From NCBI GenBank assembly GCA_010024525.1, contig RGGS01000037.1, positions 1 through 8,839 of the forward strand: a DNA stretch of 8,839 bases, read 5' to 3'. The notes below the pieces were generated by a model, which saw nothing but the letters and a program-made list of their open reading frames with translations, was not told the DNA's origin and made no database searches. Origin of the DNA: Verrucomicrobiota bacterium. Its GTDB lineage: Bacteria; Verrucomicrobiota; Verrucomicrobiia; Methylacidiphilales; Verrucolacustridaceae. Positions within the stretch are counted from its first letter, which is position 1, and every line of letters begins with the position of its first letter. Shown here one piece after another: positions 1 to 7,091 of the stretch. Position numbers and translations under genes: made by a program.

Positions 1-166
1 GATGCGGGGCAAGTTGGCATGCGGCTTTTCGTGCCGGAGAGACGAATCCGGCCGGGTGGAGGGTCACGGCGTCGTGAAACTTCCCAAAAGAAACCCTTAT
101 GAGCTCATTGGACTTCGCCGCCCAGTTCGGCGTGAAGTCCTCCGGCTCCGGCCGGCGGCCTAGCGG
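1..166. other. Leader region upstream of rsmH, no recognisable gene
   Basis: This is the only stretch of the window without a confident gene. One + strand frame, the same as that of rsmH, stays open from base 2 to a TAG at 161-163, three bases before the rsmH start. It could be the 3' end of an upstream operon gene. Its translation (Arg-rich, ending in ..RLRPAA) shows none of the MraZ features I would expect at this locus, such as a DxxGR motif followed by the FEIW-like C-terminal segment. A second frame stops at 100-102 and a third at 75-77. I see no convincing sigma-70 promoter pair. The region holds a strong hairpin (110-140) and a small GC palindrome (150-160). Confidence 0.5.
110..140 (+). 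promoter_or_regulatory. Hairpin in the rsmH leader
   Basis: Seen directly: bases 110-116 (GGACTTC) are perfectly complementary to 134-140 (GAAGTCC), and 117-120 (GCCG) pair with 128-131 (CGGC). This leaves a two-base bulge (GT, 132-133) and a seven-base loop. No T run follows, so it is not a canonical intrinsic terminator. It lies 27 bases before the rsmH GTG. A role as an attenuator, a processing site or mRNA structure is inference. It could also be incidental structure in the end of an upstream coding region. Confidence 0.5.
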
Positions 167-1081
167 GTGGAGCACGTCCCGGTTCTCTTGGAAGCGACCA
201 TGGAGATGTTACAACCCGCTCCCGGACGCACGGTGATTGACGCGACTTTTGGTCGCGGCGGTCACAGCCGTGCCTTTCTGGAGCGTGGGGCCCGCGTGGT
301 GGCTCTCGATGTGGATCCGGAGGCCGAACCAGAGGCCCGACGTCTGGCGGCGGAGGCCGGGGCGGAGCGATTCCGATTTTACCGGATGAATTTCAGTGAA
401 CTGGGTCAAGTGGTGGAAAAAGAGGGCCCCGCCGATGCGATCTTGTTGGATCTCGGGATTTCCTCCCCCCAAGTGGACCGGGCCGAACGGGGATTCAGTT
501 TCCAGCAGACCGGTCCGCTCGACATGCGGATGGACCCAGAATCCTGCGTGACGGCAGAAAAGTTGGTCAACGAACTTTCCGAGCCGGAGTTGCGGAATCT
601 CCTGCGAGAGGGCGGGGAAGACCGGGATCCCGGAAAAATTGCCCGGGCGATCGTGCGGGCCCGTCCGCTTCACACGACCGCCGATCTGGCGAGCGCCGTT
701 TCTCGGGTTACCCATGCCCCCCGTCCGGGAGCGAAACATCCGGCCACCCGCACGTTCATGGCGCTTCGTCGGGCGGTCAACCGCGAGGGAGAAAGCCTGT
801 CAGAAGCCTTGGCAGCGGTGCCCAGGGTGCTGAAGCCGGGAGGACGAATGGGAGTTTTAACCTACCATTCGATCGAAGATCGGGCGGTCAAGAACTGGAT
901 CCGGGAGCACGCGGAAGAGGAGAAACGTCAACCCGGAATGGCTTTCGGGCATGCGAACCCCGAGCGGTGGGTGCGTTCGCTGGGCGAGGCTGTGCCCACC
1001 GAGGAGGAGATTGCGGCCAATCCACGGGCCCGAAGTGCCCGACTGCGCGGGGCGGAACGTCTGCCGGGAGGTGGCGCGTGA
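167..1081 (+). CDS. rsmH: 16S rRNA (cytosine(1402)-N4)-methyltransferase RsmH
   Basis: RsmH (MraW) uses S-adenosylmethionine in the cytoplasm to methylate N4 of C1402 in the decoding centre of 16S rRNA. The 304-residue length is usual. Seen in order: N-terminal HVPVLL (3-8), the SAM-binding GRGGHS loop (29-34), acidic DVD after a strand (48-50), DLGISSPQVD (95-104), RGFSF (108-112), PLDMRMD (118-123), HPATRTF (191-197), YHSIEDR (233-239, usually FHSLEDR) and the C-terminal NPRARSARLR (285-294). The GTG start is well fixed: an in-frame TAG lies at 161-163 and HVPVLL begins two residues later. No clear Shine-Dalgarno precedes it. The 3' end overlaps the ftsL-like start by four bases (GTGA). As in most dcw clusters, it heads the division and wall genes. 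Confidence 0.97.
   Translation: MEHVPVLLEATMEMLQPAPGRTVIDATFGRGGHSRAFLERGARVVALDVDPEAEPEARRLAAEAGAERFRFYRMNFSELGQVVEKEGPADAILLDLGISSPQVDRAERGFSFQQTGPLDMRMDPESCVTAEKLVNELSEPELRNLLREGGEDRDPGKIARAIVRARPLHTTADLASAVSRVTHAPRPGAKHPATRTFMALRRAVNREGESLSEALAAVPRVLKPGGRMGVLTYHSIEDRAVKNWIREHAEEEKRQPGMAFGHANPERWVRSLGEAVPTEEEIAANPRARSARLRGAERLPGGGA
1066..1073 (+). promoter_or_regulatory. Ribosome binding site for the ftsL-like gene
   Basis: GGGAGGTG lies inside the last codons of rsmH, with its GGAGG core six bases before the GTG at 1078. It supports that GTG over in-frame upstream starts such as ATG 967, which would overlap rsmH by over 100 bases. Confidence 0.7.
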
Positions 1082-1431
1082 GCCGAAATCAGATCCGGCG
1101 CACCAATCAAGTCGGAGGAGCCCAGCTTCTGCGTTTTTTAGTGGGAGCCGGCATTACCACTTCGCTGGTGGTGGCTTTTGCACTCCTGCATGTCTACAAC
1201 ATCCGCGCCTCATCTGATTTAAAGAAACTCGAGCAAGAACAAGCGAAGTTGGACCGACAGGTCAATTCTGCCCGACTGCAGTCCGAGCGTCTTCGATCCC
1301 CGCGGCAACTTTCGGACCGCTCGGTTCAGATGAATCTCGGCCTGATCAGCATCAGCCAGTTGGAGATTGTGGAAGCCCCGGTTCGAAGGCCATGGAATGG
1401 CGCTGACCTGGCCAAGGAGGAAACACGATGA
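1078..1431 (+). CDS. ftsL: FtsL-like small septal membrane protein
   Basis: Predicted 117-residue bitopic membrane protein. A short basic N-terminus (RNQIRR) is followed by one hydrophobic segment at about 17-40. Next comes a periplasmic region rich in Lys, Glu and Gln (about 46-75) with coiled-coil character, then a segment LRSPRQLSDRSVQMNLGL (72-89). The last resembles the FtsL/DivIC pattern of a serine-proline, a short helix and a closing LGL. In the family, FtsL pairs with FtsB and FtsQ and activates FtsWI at the septum. FtsL sequences diverge quickly, so the call rests on architecture and on position between rsmH and ftsI. The GTG start is set by the GTGA overlap with rsmH and an internal ribosome site. 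The stop overlaps the ftsI ATG (ATGA). Cell division protein FtsL-like is the safest name. Confidence 0.8.
   Translation: MSRNQIRRTNQVGGAQLLRFLVGAGITTSLVVAFALLHVYNIRASSDLKKLEQEQAKLDRQVNSARLQSERLRSPRQLSDRSVQMNLGLISISQLEIVEAPVRRPWNGADLAKEETR
1414..1420 (+). promoter_or_regulatory. Ribosome binding site for ftsI
   Basis: AAGGAGG sits seven bases before the ATG at 1428, a near-ideal Shine-Dalgarno within the end of the ftsL-like gene. It fixes the ftsI start at the ATGA overlap. Confidence 0.8.
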
Positions 1432-3149
1432 ATCCCCGAAATCGGGTGATCACGGTGACCGTGCTGTTGGCCGCAGCTTTCACCGGAATCTCCACCCGGT
1501 TGGTATGGATTCAGATGGTGAAGCAGGATGAGTATCAGGAGCAGGCGATCCGGTTGCATACCCGCGGCGAAGCGGTGCCCGCCCAACGGGGTTCGATTCT
1601 GGACGTGAGCGGTCGGGTGTTGGCGCAAAGCATGCCGTTGATCGAGGTTCGCCTGGACGGAAAGATTTTGGCTGAACGTCCCCAGGAACTTCCCGTTCTG
1701 GCAGAGATTTTGGGAGTCTCGGCGGAGTGGCTGAAGGGGCAGGCCGATCCGGAAAACCGTTATCAGAAAATCGCGGAAGGCGTGGGGGCTGAGGTGGAGG
1801 GAAAACTGCGGGCCAGCCGGTTGGGTAGCATCCGGTTGGAGCGCAAGACGGTGCGCAACTATCCCAACGGAACGGAGACGGCTCAGATCCTTGGTTATGT
1901 GAATTTGCGGGAGCAGACTGCAGCCGAGGGGGATCGCCCGGCGGTGTTTGAAGTGGGGGAAGCCGGGGTGGAGAAGTCGATGGATCGGTACCTGCGGGGG
2001 GTGGCCGGTGAGCGCAGAATCATCAAGGATAACAAGGGCCGGGAGATTCCCTACTTCCGCTTGAGCGACCGGCCCGCGAGAGATGGTTATCACGTGGTGC
2101 TGACCCTCGATCAAACCATCCAGCATATCGTCGAGCGGGAGGCAGATGCCTTGATGGAGCAGTTTCATCCCGAAGATACCGGGGAAATTTTGGCGATGGC
2201 CAGCCGTCCGACTTTTGATCCGAATCAAAGGCAGACTTTTGAGGGTGAGGCGCTGAAAAATCGGCCGATCGCGGACACCTATGAGCCAGGATCCACCTTC
2301 AAGGTTGTGACCTTGGCTGCCGGTCTCAACGAGGGAGCGGCGGATCTGGGGAGCACCTATTTCTGCGAGGACGGGCAGATGTTTTATGCGGGCCATTGGC
2401 TGAAGGACCATGAGCCCTATGGATTGCTGACCCTCCGTCAGGTGGTGGCCAAATCAAGCAACATCGGCATGGCCAAACTGGCCATGCAAGTTGGCGAAGA
2501 AAAAATCTTCCATTATGCGCGGCTGTTCGGCTTCGGAGAGCGGGCTCAAAAAGGCGAAGGAGCACTTCCCGGAGAGGAAAAGGGTCTTCTCCGGGGGCTG
2601 AAAAACTGGAACAAGATTTCCATCACGCGGATTCCGATGGGTTACGAGGTCGCCGTGACCAACTTGCAAATGGCTTTGGCCTACGGTGCTATTGCCAACG
2701 GGGGAAAAAGGATGGAGCCCCGTTTGGTCAAGGCGGTGGTCGATCGGGACAACCGGGTGGTGATGCAGTTCATCCCCAAGGTGGTGTGCCAGGTGATCCG
2801 ATCTGATACCGCCAACAAAGTGATCGATGCGCTCCGGGGGGTGGTCTCGGACACGGGGACGGCAGAGAACGCGGCGGTTCCGGGTTTCGAAGTGGCGGGA
2901 AAAACCGGCACGGCGCAGAAGTGGTCGAACGGGGTTTACTCCAAGGAGAAATATCGCTCCTCCTTCATCGGGTTTTTGCCGGCGGACCATCCGGAATTTC
3001 TGGTTTCGATCATGGTCGATGAACCTAAGGGCAAGTTGTATTACGGCGGGCAGGTGGCGGCCCCAGCGTTCAAGAATATCGCCATCCATGTGGCCGAACA
3101 GTTGAACCTCAACCGAGGAGCGGTGGTGGCCACCCGCGAAAAAATGTGA
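1428..3149 (+). CDS. ftsI: Septal peptidoglycan D,D-transpeptidase FtsI (class B PBP)
   Basis: FtsI (PBP3 type) crosslinks peptide stems of new septal peptidoglycan in the periplasm with FtsW. The 573 residues show a membrane anchor at about 7-30, then the class B N-terminal (dimerisation/pedestal) domain with RGSILDVSG (54-62), YPNGTETAQILGYVN (145-159) and GVEKSMDRYLRGVAG (180-194). The transpeptidase domain carries all three penicillin-binding motifs: STFK (289-292, nucleophile Ser289), SSN (343-345) and KTGT (492-495). There is no PASTA domain. One oddity: the stretch from LTLD (225) to TGEILAM (251-257) is about nine residues shorter than in E. coli FtsI or pneumococcal PBP2x as I remember them. 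This removes most of the strand that normally precedes TGE. The ATG start has a strong ribosome site, and the stop overlaps the murE GTG by four bases. It is expected to be a beta-lactam target. Confidence 0.96.
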   Translation: MNPRNRVITVTVLLAAAFTGISTRLVWIQMVKQDEYQEQAIRLHTRGEAVPAQRGSILDVSGRVLAQSMPLIEVRLDGKILAERPQELPVLAEILGVSAEWLKGQADPENRYQKIAEGVGAEVEGKLRASRLGSIRLERKTVRNYPNGTETAQILGYVNLREQTAAEGDRPAVFEVGEAGVEKSMDRYLRGVAGERRIIKDNKGREIPYFRLSDRPARDGYHVVLTLDQTIQHIVEREADALMEQFHPEDTGEILAMASRPTFDPNQRQTFEGEALKNRPIADTYEPGSTFKVVTLAAGLNEGAADLGSTYFCEDGQMFYAGHWLKDHEPYGLLTLRQVVAKSSNIGMAKLAMQVGEEKIFHYARLFGFGERAQKGEGALPGEEKGLLRGLKNWNKISITRIPMGYEVAVTNLQMALAYGAIANGGKRMEPRLVKAVVDRDNRVVMQFIPKVVCQVIRSDTANKVIDALRGVVSDTGTAENAAVPGFEVAGKTGTAQKWSNGVYSKEKYRSSFIGFLPADHPEFLVSIMVDEPKGKLYYGGQVAAPAFKNIAIHVAEQLNLNRGAVVATREKM

Positions 3150-4606
3150 AGCTGACCGAAGTCATGGACGGGGTGAAGGTGCAGGACTGGCAGGGCGAGC
3201 GTCAGGCCGAAGTCTCGGCCTTGGCTTATGAGTCCAACCGGGTCAAGCCCGGATCGCTTTTCTGCACTTGGAAGGGCCAGGTGAGGGACGGGCATGCCTT
3301 TGTGCCGGATGCGGTGAAACATGGAGCGGTGGCCGTGGTGGCGGAACGTGCTTTGGGAGATTTGAAGATTCCCGGAATCCGGGTGGAAAACGGAAGGCGC
3401 GCGCTGGGGCAAATGGCGGCTAATTTTTATGGAAATCCATCACGGCAGGTGCGGGTGGTCGGGATCACCGGAACGAATGGGAAAACCTCCACGGCGATGC
3501 TTTTGCAGTCCTTATTGGAGGAGGGAGGTCTTCGTTCGGGTTTGTTGGGCACGGTGGTGAATGACACCGGAAAGGGCAGGGTTGGGGCCAAACACACGAC
3601 CCCGGAGGCGCTTGACCTGCAGCAGTACCTCGCGGAAATGCGGGAAAATGGATGTCGGGCTGCGGCCATCGAAGTCAGTTCCCATGCCTTGGATCAGGGG
3701 CGCACCGAGGGAGTTGAGTTTGCAGGGGCGATTTTCACCAACTTGGGAAGGGATCATTTGGATTATCACCAAACCATGGAAGCCTATGAGGCGGCCAAAG
3801 CGCAGCTTTTCCGCGGATTGGGCGCCGGTTCCTTCGCGGTGGTCAATGCCGAGGATCCGGTTGGGATCCGTATGGCCAGCCTGTGCAGGCCGGGGGTACG
3901 GGTTCTACGTTACGGGCTGGAACTGGGTGAGGTGCATGCCCGCAATGTAAAGATGGGCATCGGAGGAAGTTCCTTTGTTCTTTGTGCTCCCGAGGGGGAG
4001 GTGGCGGTGACTTTGCCCTGGTTGGGGAACTTTAACGTGGCGAATGCACTGGCCGCCGCGGCGGGAGCTTTGGCCACGGGGGTTCCGCTCAAGCAAGTGG
4101 CCGCCGGGCTGGGTCGCGCTCCGGCGGTTCCGGGAAGATTGGAGCGGGTGGCCGGGCCCCAGGAGATCACGGTGCTGATCGATTACGCCCATACCGAGGA
4201 CGCAGTTCGTGCTGTGTTGGAAACCTTACGTCCTTTGACGCAGGGCAAACTTTGGATCGTGCTGGGTGCCGGCGGGGATCGTGACAAGGGCAAGAGACCC
4301 AAGATGGCGGGCGCGGCAGAACATGGGGCCCACGAGGTGATCCTGACTTCCGATAACCCCCGCCGTGAGGATCCCTTTTCGATCCTCCGTGAAATGCAGT
4401 CAGGCCTTTCCGCGCAAGCAAGGGTGCGGGTGATCGAAAACCGCTCGGAAGCGATCCGGGCCGCGATCCTGGGAGCATCCAAGGGGGACGTCGTTTTGAT
4501 CGCCGGCAAAGGACACGAGGAGTTTCAGGAAATTCAGGGGACGAGGCTCCCGTTTTCCGATCGGCGCGAAGCGGAGCGAGCCTGGGCGGAAAGGGGACAG
4601 GTATGA
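3146..4606 (+). CDS. murE: UDP-MurNAc-tripeptide synthetase MurE (meso-DAP adding)
   Basis: Cytoplasmic ATP-dependent ligase that adds the third amino acid to UDP-MurNAc-L-Ala-D-Glu. The 486 residues show an N-terminal UDP-binding domain with YESNRVKPGSLF (28-39) and the ATP loop GITGTNGKTST (106-116). They also show TTPEALDLQ (151-159), SSHALDQGR (178-186), TNLGRDHLDYH (198-208), the presumed carbamylated Lys218 in EAAKAQLF, YAHT (347-350), GGDRDKGKRP (376-385), DNPR (403-406) and GKGHEE (454-459). DNPR is the signature of enzymes that take meso-diaminopimelate, whereas lysine-adding enzymes differ here. Minor variants from the usual pattern are YAHTED instead of YAHTPD and LGAGGDR instead of the common GCGGDR. 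The GTG start overlaps the ftsI stop (GTGA). No Shine-Dalgarno lies at a normal distance, so translation probably depends on coupling to ftsI. Confidence 0.97.
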   Translation: MKLTEVMDGVKVQDWQGERQAEVSALAYESNRVKPGSLFCTWKGQVRDGHAFVPDAVKHGAVAVVAERALGDLKIPGIRVENGRRALGQMAANFYGNPSRQVRVVGITGTNGKTSTAMLLQSLLEEGGLRSGLLGTVVNDTGKGRVGAKHTTPEALDLQQYLAEMRENGCRAAAIEVSSHALDQGRTEGVEFAGAIFTNLGRDHLDYHQTMEAYEAAKAQLFRGLGAGSFAVVNAEDPVGIRMASLCRPGVRVLRYGLELGEVHARNVKMGIGGSSFVLCAPEGEVAVTLPWLGNFNVANALAAAAGALATGVPLKQVAAGLGRAPAVPGRLERVAGPQEITVLIDYAHTEDAVRAVLETLRPLTQGKLWIVLGAGGDRDKGKRPKMAGAAEHGAHEVILTSDNPRREDPFSILREMQSGLSAQARVRVIENRSEAIRAAILGASKGDVVLIAGKGHEEFQEIQGTRLPFSDRREAERAWAERGQV

Positions 4607-5985
4607 AACCCTTATCCCTCTCCACTTTGGCTGATTTGGCGGGGGCGAAGCTTATTCGGGGTAACGGGGAGCGCGTGGCCTTCGGGGTCAGTCTTGATTC
4701 GCGGTCCATCAAGCCCGGAGAGCTTTTTGTGGCCATCCGGGGGCCGAAACATGACGGTCACAGCCACTTGGCCGAGGCCGCCGAAAAAGGAGCTATCGCC
4801 GCGTTGGTGCAAAAGCAGGAGGCAAAAAAAATCCCCTCGGGTTTTGGCCTTCTTTTGGTGGAAGACACCCTAAAGGCTCTTCAGCAAATGGCGCGGGGTT
4901 ACCGCCGGATGCTTCCGGTGAGGGTGGTCTCGGTGACGGGCAGTTCGGGAAAGAGCAGCACCAAAGAGATGCTGGCGGCCGTGCTTGGAACGATGGGGCA
5001 AACCCACCGCACTCCGGGCAACCTGAACAATCATTTTGGCGTGCCCCTGACCCTGATGGGGATCGGGGCGGAAGACATGTGGGCGGTGGTGGAACTAGCG
5101 ATGAATGCCCCGGGTGAGATCGGCCCACTGGCCGAGTTGGCCGAACCCGAAGCGGGATTGGTGACCAACATTGGTTGGGCTCACGTGGAAGGCACGGGAT
5201 CGCGTGAGGCGACGGCCCGGGAAAAGGGAGCGTTATACCGATCTTTGCCGTCCACGGGATTGGCGATCAGCAACGCCGACGATCCCTATGAAAAAATGAC
5301 GTTGGAAGGATGTCGCGCCCGTGTGGTTCGGGTCGGCCGATCCTCCGAGGCCGATTACCGTCTGCAAAAAGTCGATTGCGAGGGTGAAACCACCCGTTTT
5401 GTTTGCGAGGGACCACGTGGGCGGATGGAGGTTTTGCTTCCCGTCCCCGGGGCTCATATGGCCATGAACGCGGTGCAGGCCTTGGCTGCCGGGTTGGAGC
5501 TGGGAGCAGAGCCGAAAGCCGCGGCCTCCGCTCTGGAAAAAATCAGCCTACCCTCCGGTCGGCTTAAGCTGGAACGGCTACACCAAGGATGGCTGATCGA
5601 TGACAGCTACAACGCCAATCCGGATAGCTTGACCGCCGGACTTCACACCCTGCAGGAGTTGCCGGGAGAAGGAAGGAACGTCGCGCTTCTGGGGGCCATG
5701 GCGGAGTTGGGTTCATTCAGCCGGATGCTGCATGAGGAGGCCGGGGCCACGGTGGCCCGGGGAAAAATCGGGTTGTGTCTGGCGATTGGGGAGGAAGCCA
5801 AGTTTTTGGTCGAAGCCGCGAAAAAAATACGTTCCGGCAACTGGGTGCGTTGGTTTTCCAGGCGGGACGAATTAATTCAGGCCTACCTCCATGAGGCGAT
5901 CGGCTCCGACAGGGTTTTGGTCAAGGGAAGCCGGCGTGAGGGGATGGAGGCAGTCGCCGCTAGGCTGAGGGGGGTAAAAAAATAA
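4603..5985 (+). CDS. murF: UDP-MurNAc-tripeptide:D-Ala-D-Ala ligase MurF
   Basis: Cytoplasmic ATP-dependent ligase that attaches D-Ala-D-Ala to make UDP-MurNAc-pentapeptide. The 460 residues carry LDSRSIKPGELFVAIRG (31-47) in the substrate domain and the P-loop GSSGKSSTKE (113-122). They also carry TPGNLNNHFGVPLTL (137-151), NIGWAHVEGTGS (189-200), Lys208 in AREKGALY as the likely carbamylated lysine, DDSYNANPDSL (333-343) and VKGSRREGME (440-449). The P-loop reads GKSST where the family usually has GKTTT. LLGAMAELG (362-370) has Ala where many MurFs have Asp (GDM). Both are variants on an otherwise normal enzyme. ATG overlaps the murE stop (ATGA), with GGGGA five bases upstream as ribosome site. 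An eight-A run lies at 4824-4831 just after an AGGAGG. The stop overlaps the mraY ATG by one base. Confidence 0.96.
   Translation: MKPLSLSTLADLAGAKLIRGNGERVAFGVSLDSRSIKPGELFVAIRGPKHDGHSHLAEAAEKGAIAALVQKQEAKKIPSGFGLLLVEDTLKALQQMARGYRRMLPVRVVSVTGSSGKSSTKEMLAAVLGTMGQTHRTPGNLNNHFGVPLTLMGIGAEDMWAVVELAMNAPGEIGPLAELAEPEAGLVTNIGWAHVEGTGSREATAREKGALYRSLPSTGLAISNADDPYEKMTLEGCRARVVRVGRSSEADYRLQKVDCEGETTRFVCEGPRGRMEVLLPVPGAHMAMNAVQALAAGLELGAEPKAAASALEKISLPSGRLKLERLHQGWLIDDSYNANPDSLTAGLHTLQELPGEGRNVALLGAMAELGSFSRMLHEEAGATVARGKIGLCLAIGEEAKFLVEAAKKIRSGNWVRWFSRRDELIQAYLHEAIGSDRVLVKGSRREGMEAVAARLRGVKK
5967..5974 (+). promoter_or_regulatory. Ribosome binding site for mraY
   Basis: GAGGGGGG lies ten bases before the ATG at 5985, separated from it by an A-rich unstructured stretch (TA7TA) that includes the murF stop. 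It supports the ATG at the TAATG overlap. Confidence 0.6.
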
Positions 5986-7091
5986 TGCTCTATTACCTCA
6001 GCCTTCTCAGCGGATGGTTTGGGCCCCTCAATGTGTTCCAATACGTGACGTTCCGGACGGTGGGGGCGGCGTTGACCTCCTTCCTTTTTAGCCTGTGGAT
6101 TGGGCCGCGTGTGATTGACGCTCTTCTCCGGCTCAAGCTCGGGCAACCGCTTCGCCGCAGGGAGGAGGTGCACAAGCTGGCCGACCTGCATGAAAGCAAG
6201 AAGGGCACGCCGACCATGGGTGGCGTGCTGATTCTTTTCTCCCTGACCCTTGCCTGTGTGCTCTGGGCGCGTCCGACCAATCCTTTTCTCTGGTTGGCCC
6301 TGGGAAGCACCTTGGCCTTGGGAACGCTGGGTTTTTGCGACGATTACGCCAAGGTCCGTAAAAAAAGTTCCGGCGGATTGAGCGGGAGGAAAAAACTTCT
6401 GGTCCAAGGCGGAGTGGCTGCGGGTGTGGCCGGGGCTCTGATGTTAAATCCCCAGACCCGGGAGGCGGCTTTAAAGTTGCAGATCCCCTTCGTCCGTGAG
6501 GAGTTCTTCCTGATGCATCTCCCGATGTGGGCTGCCATCCTCTTTTTTGTCTTTATCATCGTCGGAAGTTCGAATGCGGTGAATCTAACCGACGGATTGG
6601 ACGGGTTGGCCTCCGGATGTCTTTTGACCGTGGCGCTGGTTCTTGGAATTTTCGCGTACCTCTCCAGCCACGCGAAATTAGCGACCTACCTTTTTCTTCC
6701 CCGCGTGCCGGGGGGGGAGGAACTGGTGATTTTCTGTGCCTCCCTGTTCGGTGCAGCCTTGGGATTTCTTTGGTTTAATTGTCATCCGGCGCGGGTATTC
6801 ATGGGGGATACAGGCTCGCTGGCCTTGGGAGGGGCGGTGGCCGTGGTGGCAATCTGCATCAATCAGGAATTGCTGCTGGCGATTATCGGGGGGGTGTTCG
6901 TCATGGAGGCGGTTTCCGTCATTTTGCAGGTTCTCTCCTTCAAGCTGACCGGACGAAGGATCTTCGCCATGTCTCCCTTGCACCATCATTTTGAACTTCG
7001 CGGCTGGAGTGAAACCGCCGTGGTGACGCGTTTCTGGATCCTTAGTGCGGTCTTTGCCCTCGCGGGCTTGGCCTCCCTCAAGCTGCGGTGA
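5985..7091 (+). CDS. mraY: Phospho-MurNAc-pentapeptide transferase MraY
   Basis: Integral inner-membrane enzyme that transfers phospho-MurNAc-pentapeptide from UDP to undecaprenyl phosphate, making lipid I. The 368 residues contain about ten hydrophobic segments, roughly 22-40, 77-95, 100-118, 136-153, 180-200, 211-227, 246-264, 280-293, 295-317 and 346-366. Family motifs are intact: KKGTPTMGG (72-80), catalytic DDYAK (119-123), NAVNLTDGLDGLA (197-209), the third catalytic aspartate in FMGDTGSLALGG (Asp275), and the HHHFE motif (333-337). N-terminal length matches the family, supporting the ATG at 5985, which overlaps the murF TAA by one base. The stop overlaps the murD GTG by four bases. Its position between murF and murD is the standard one. 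Confidence 0.98.
   Translation: MLYYLSLLSGWFGPLNVFQYVTFRTVGAALTSFLFSLWIGPRVIDALLRLKLGQPLRRREEVHKLADLHESKKGTPTMGGVLILFSLTLACVLWARPTNPFLWLALGSTLALGTLGFCDDYAKVRKKSSGGLSGRKKLLVQGGVAAGVAGALMLNPQTREAALKLQIPFVREEFFLMHLPMWAAILFFVFIIVGSSNAVNLTDGLDGLASGCLLTVALVLGIFAYLSSHAKLATYLFLPRVPGGEELVIFCASLFGAALGFLWFNCHPARVFMGDTGSLALGGAVAVVAICINQELLLAIIGGVFVMEAVSVILQVLSFKLTGRRIFAMSPLHHHFELRGWSETAVVTRFWILSAVFALAGLASLKLR

Noticed and set aside
110..140. Leader hairpin as a Rho-independent terminator
   Set aside because: No T run follows the stem; the downstream bases are GC-rich.
1..166. MraZ-binding repeats or a sigma-70 promoter
   Set aside because: Spaced GTGG-type repeats are not present in series, and TTGGCA at 14-19 has no plausible -10 box at a 16-18 base spacing.
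99..230. ATG at 99 on the + strand opening a short frame into rsmH
   Set aside because: The frame soon ends inside rsmH, has no Shine-Dalgarno and gives an unremarkable peptide.
967..1077. Upstream ATG extension of the ftsL-like gene
   Set aside because: It would overlap rsmH by over 100 bases and add a Cys/Gly-rich tail unlike FtsL. GTG 1078 has a ribosome site and a GTGA overlap.
1326..2411. 361-codon open frame on the minus strand
   Set aside because: It lies opposite ftsI and the end of the ftsL-like gene, whose frames have clear family motifs. Its translation (His-, Pro- and Gln-rich) matches no family I know and it has no ribosome site. Long antisense frames are expected in GC-rich genes.
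2454..3089. 211-codon minus-strand frame
   Set aside because: It is antisense to the FtsI transpeptidase domain, with no start signals and a His/Arg-rich composition typical of a shadow frame.
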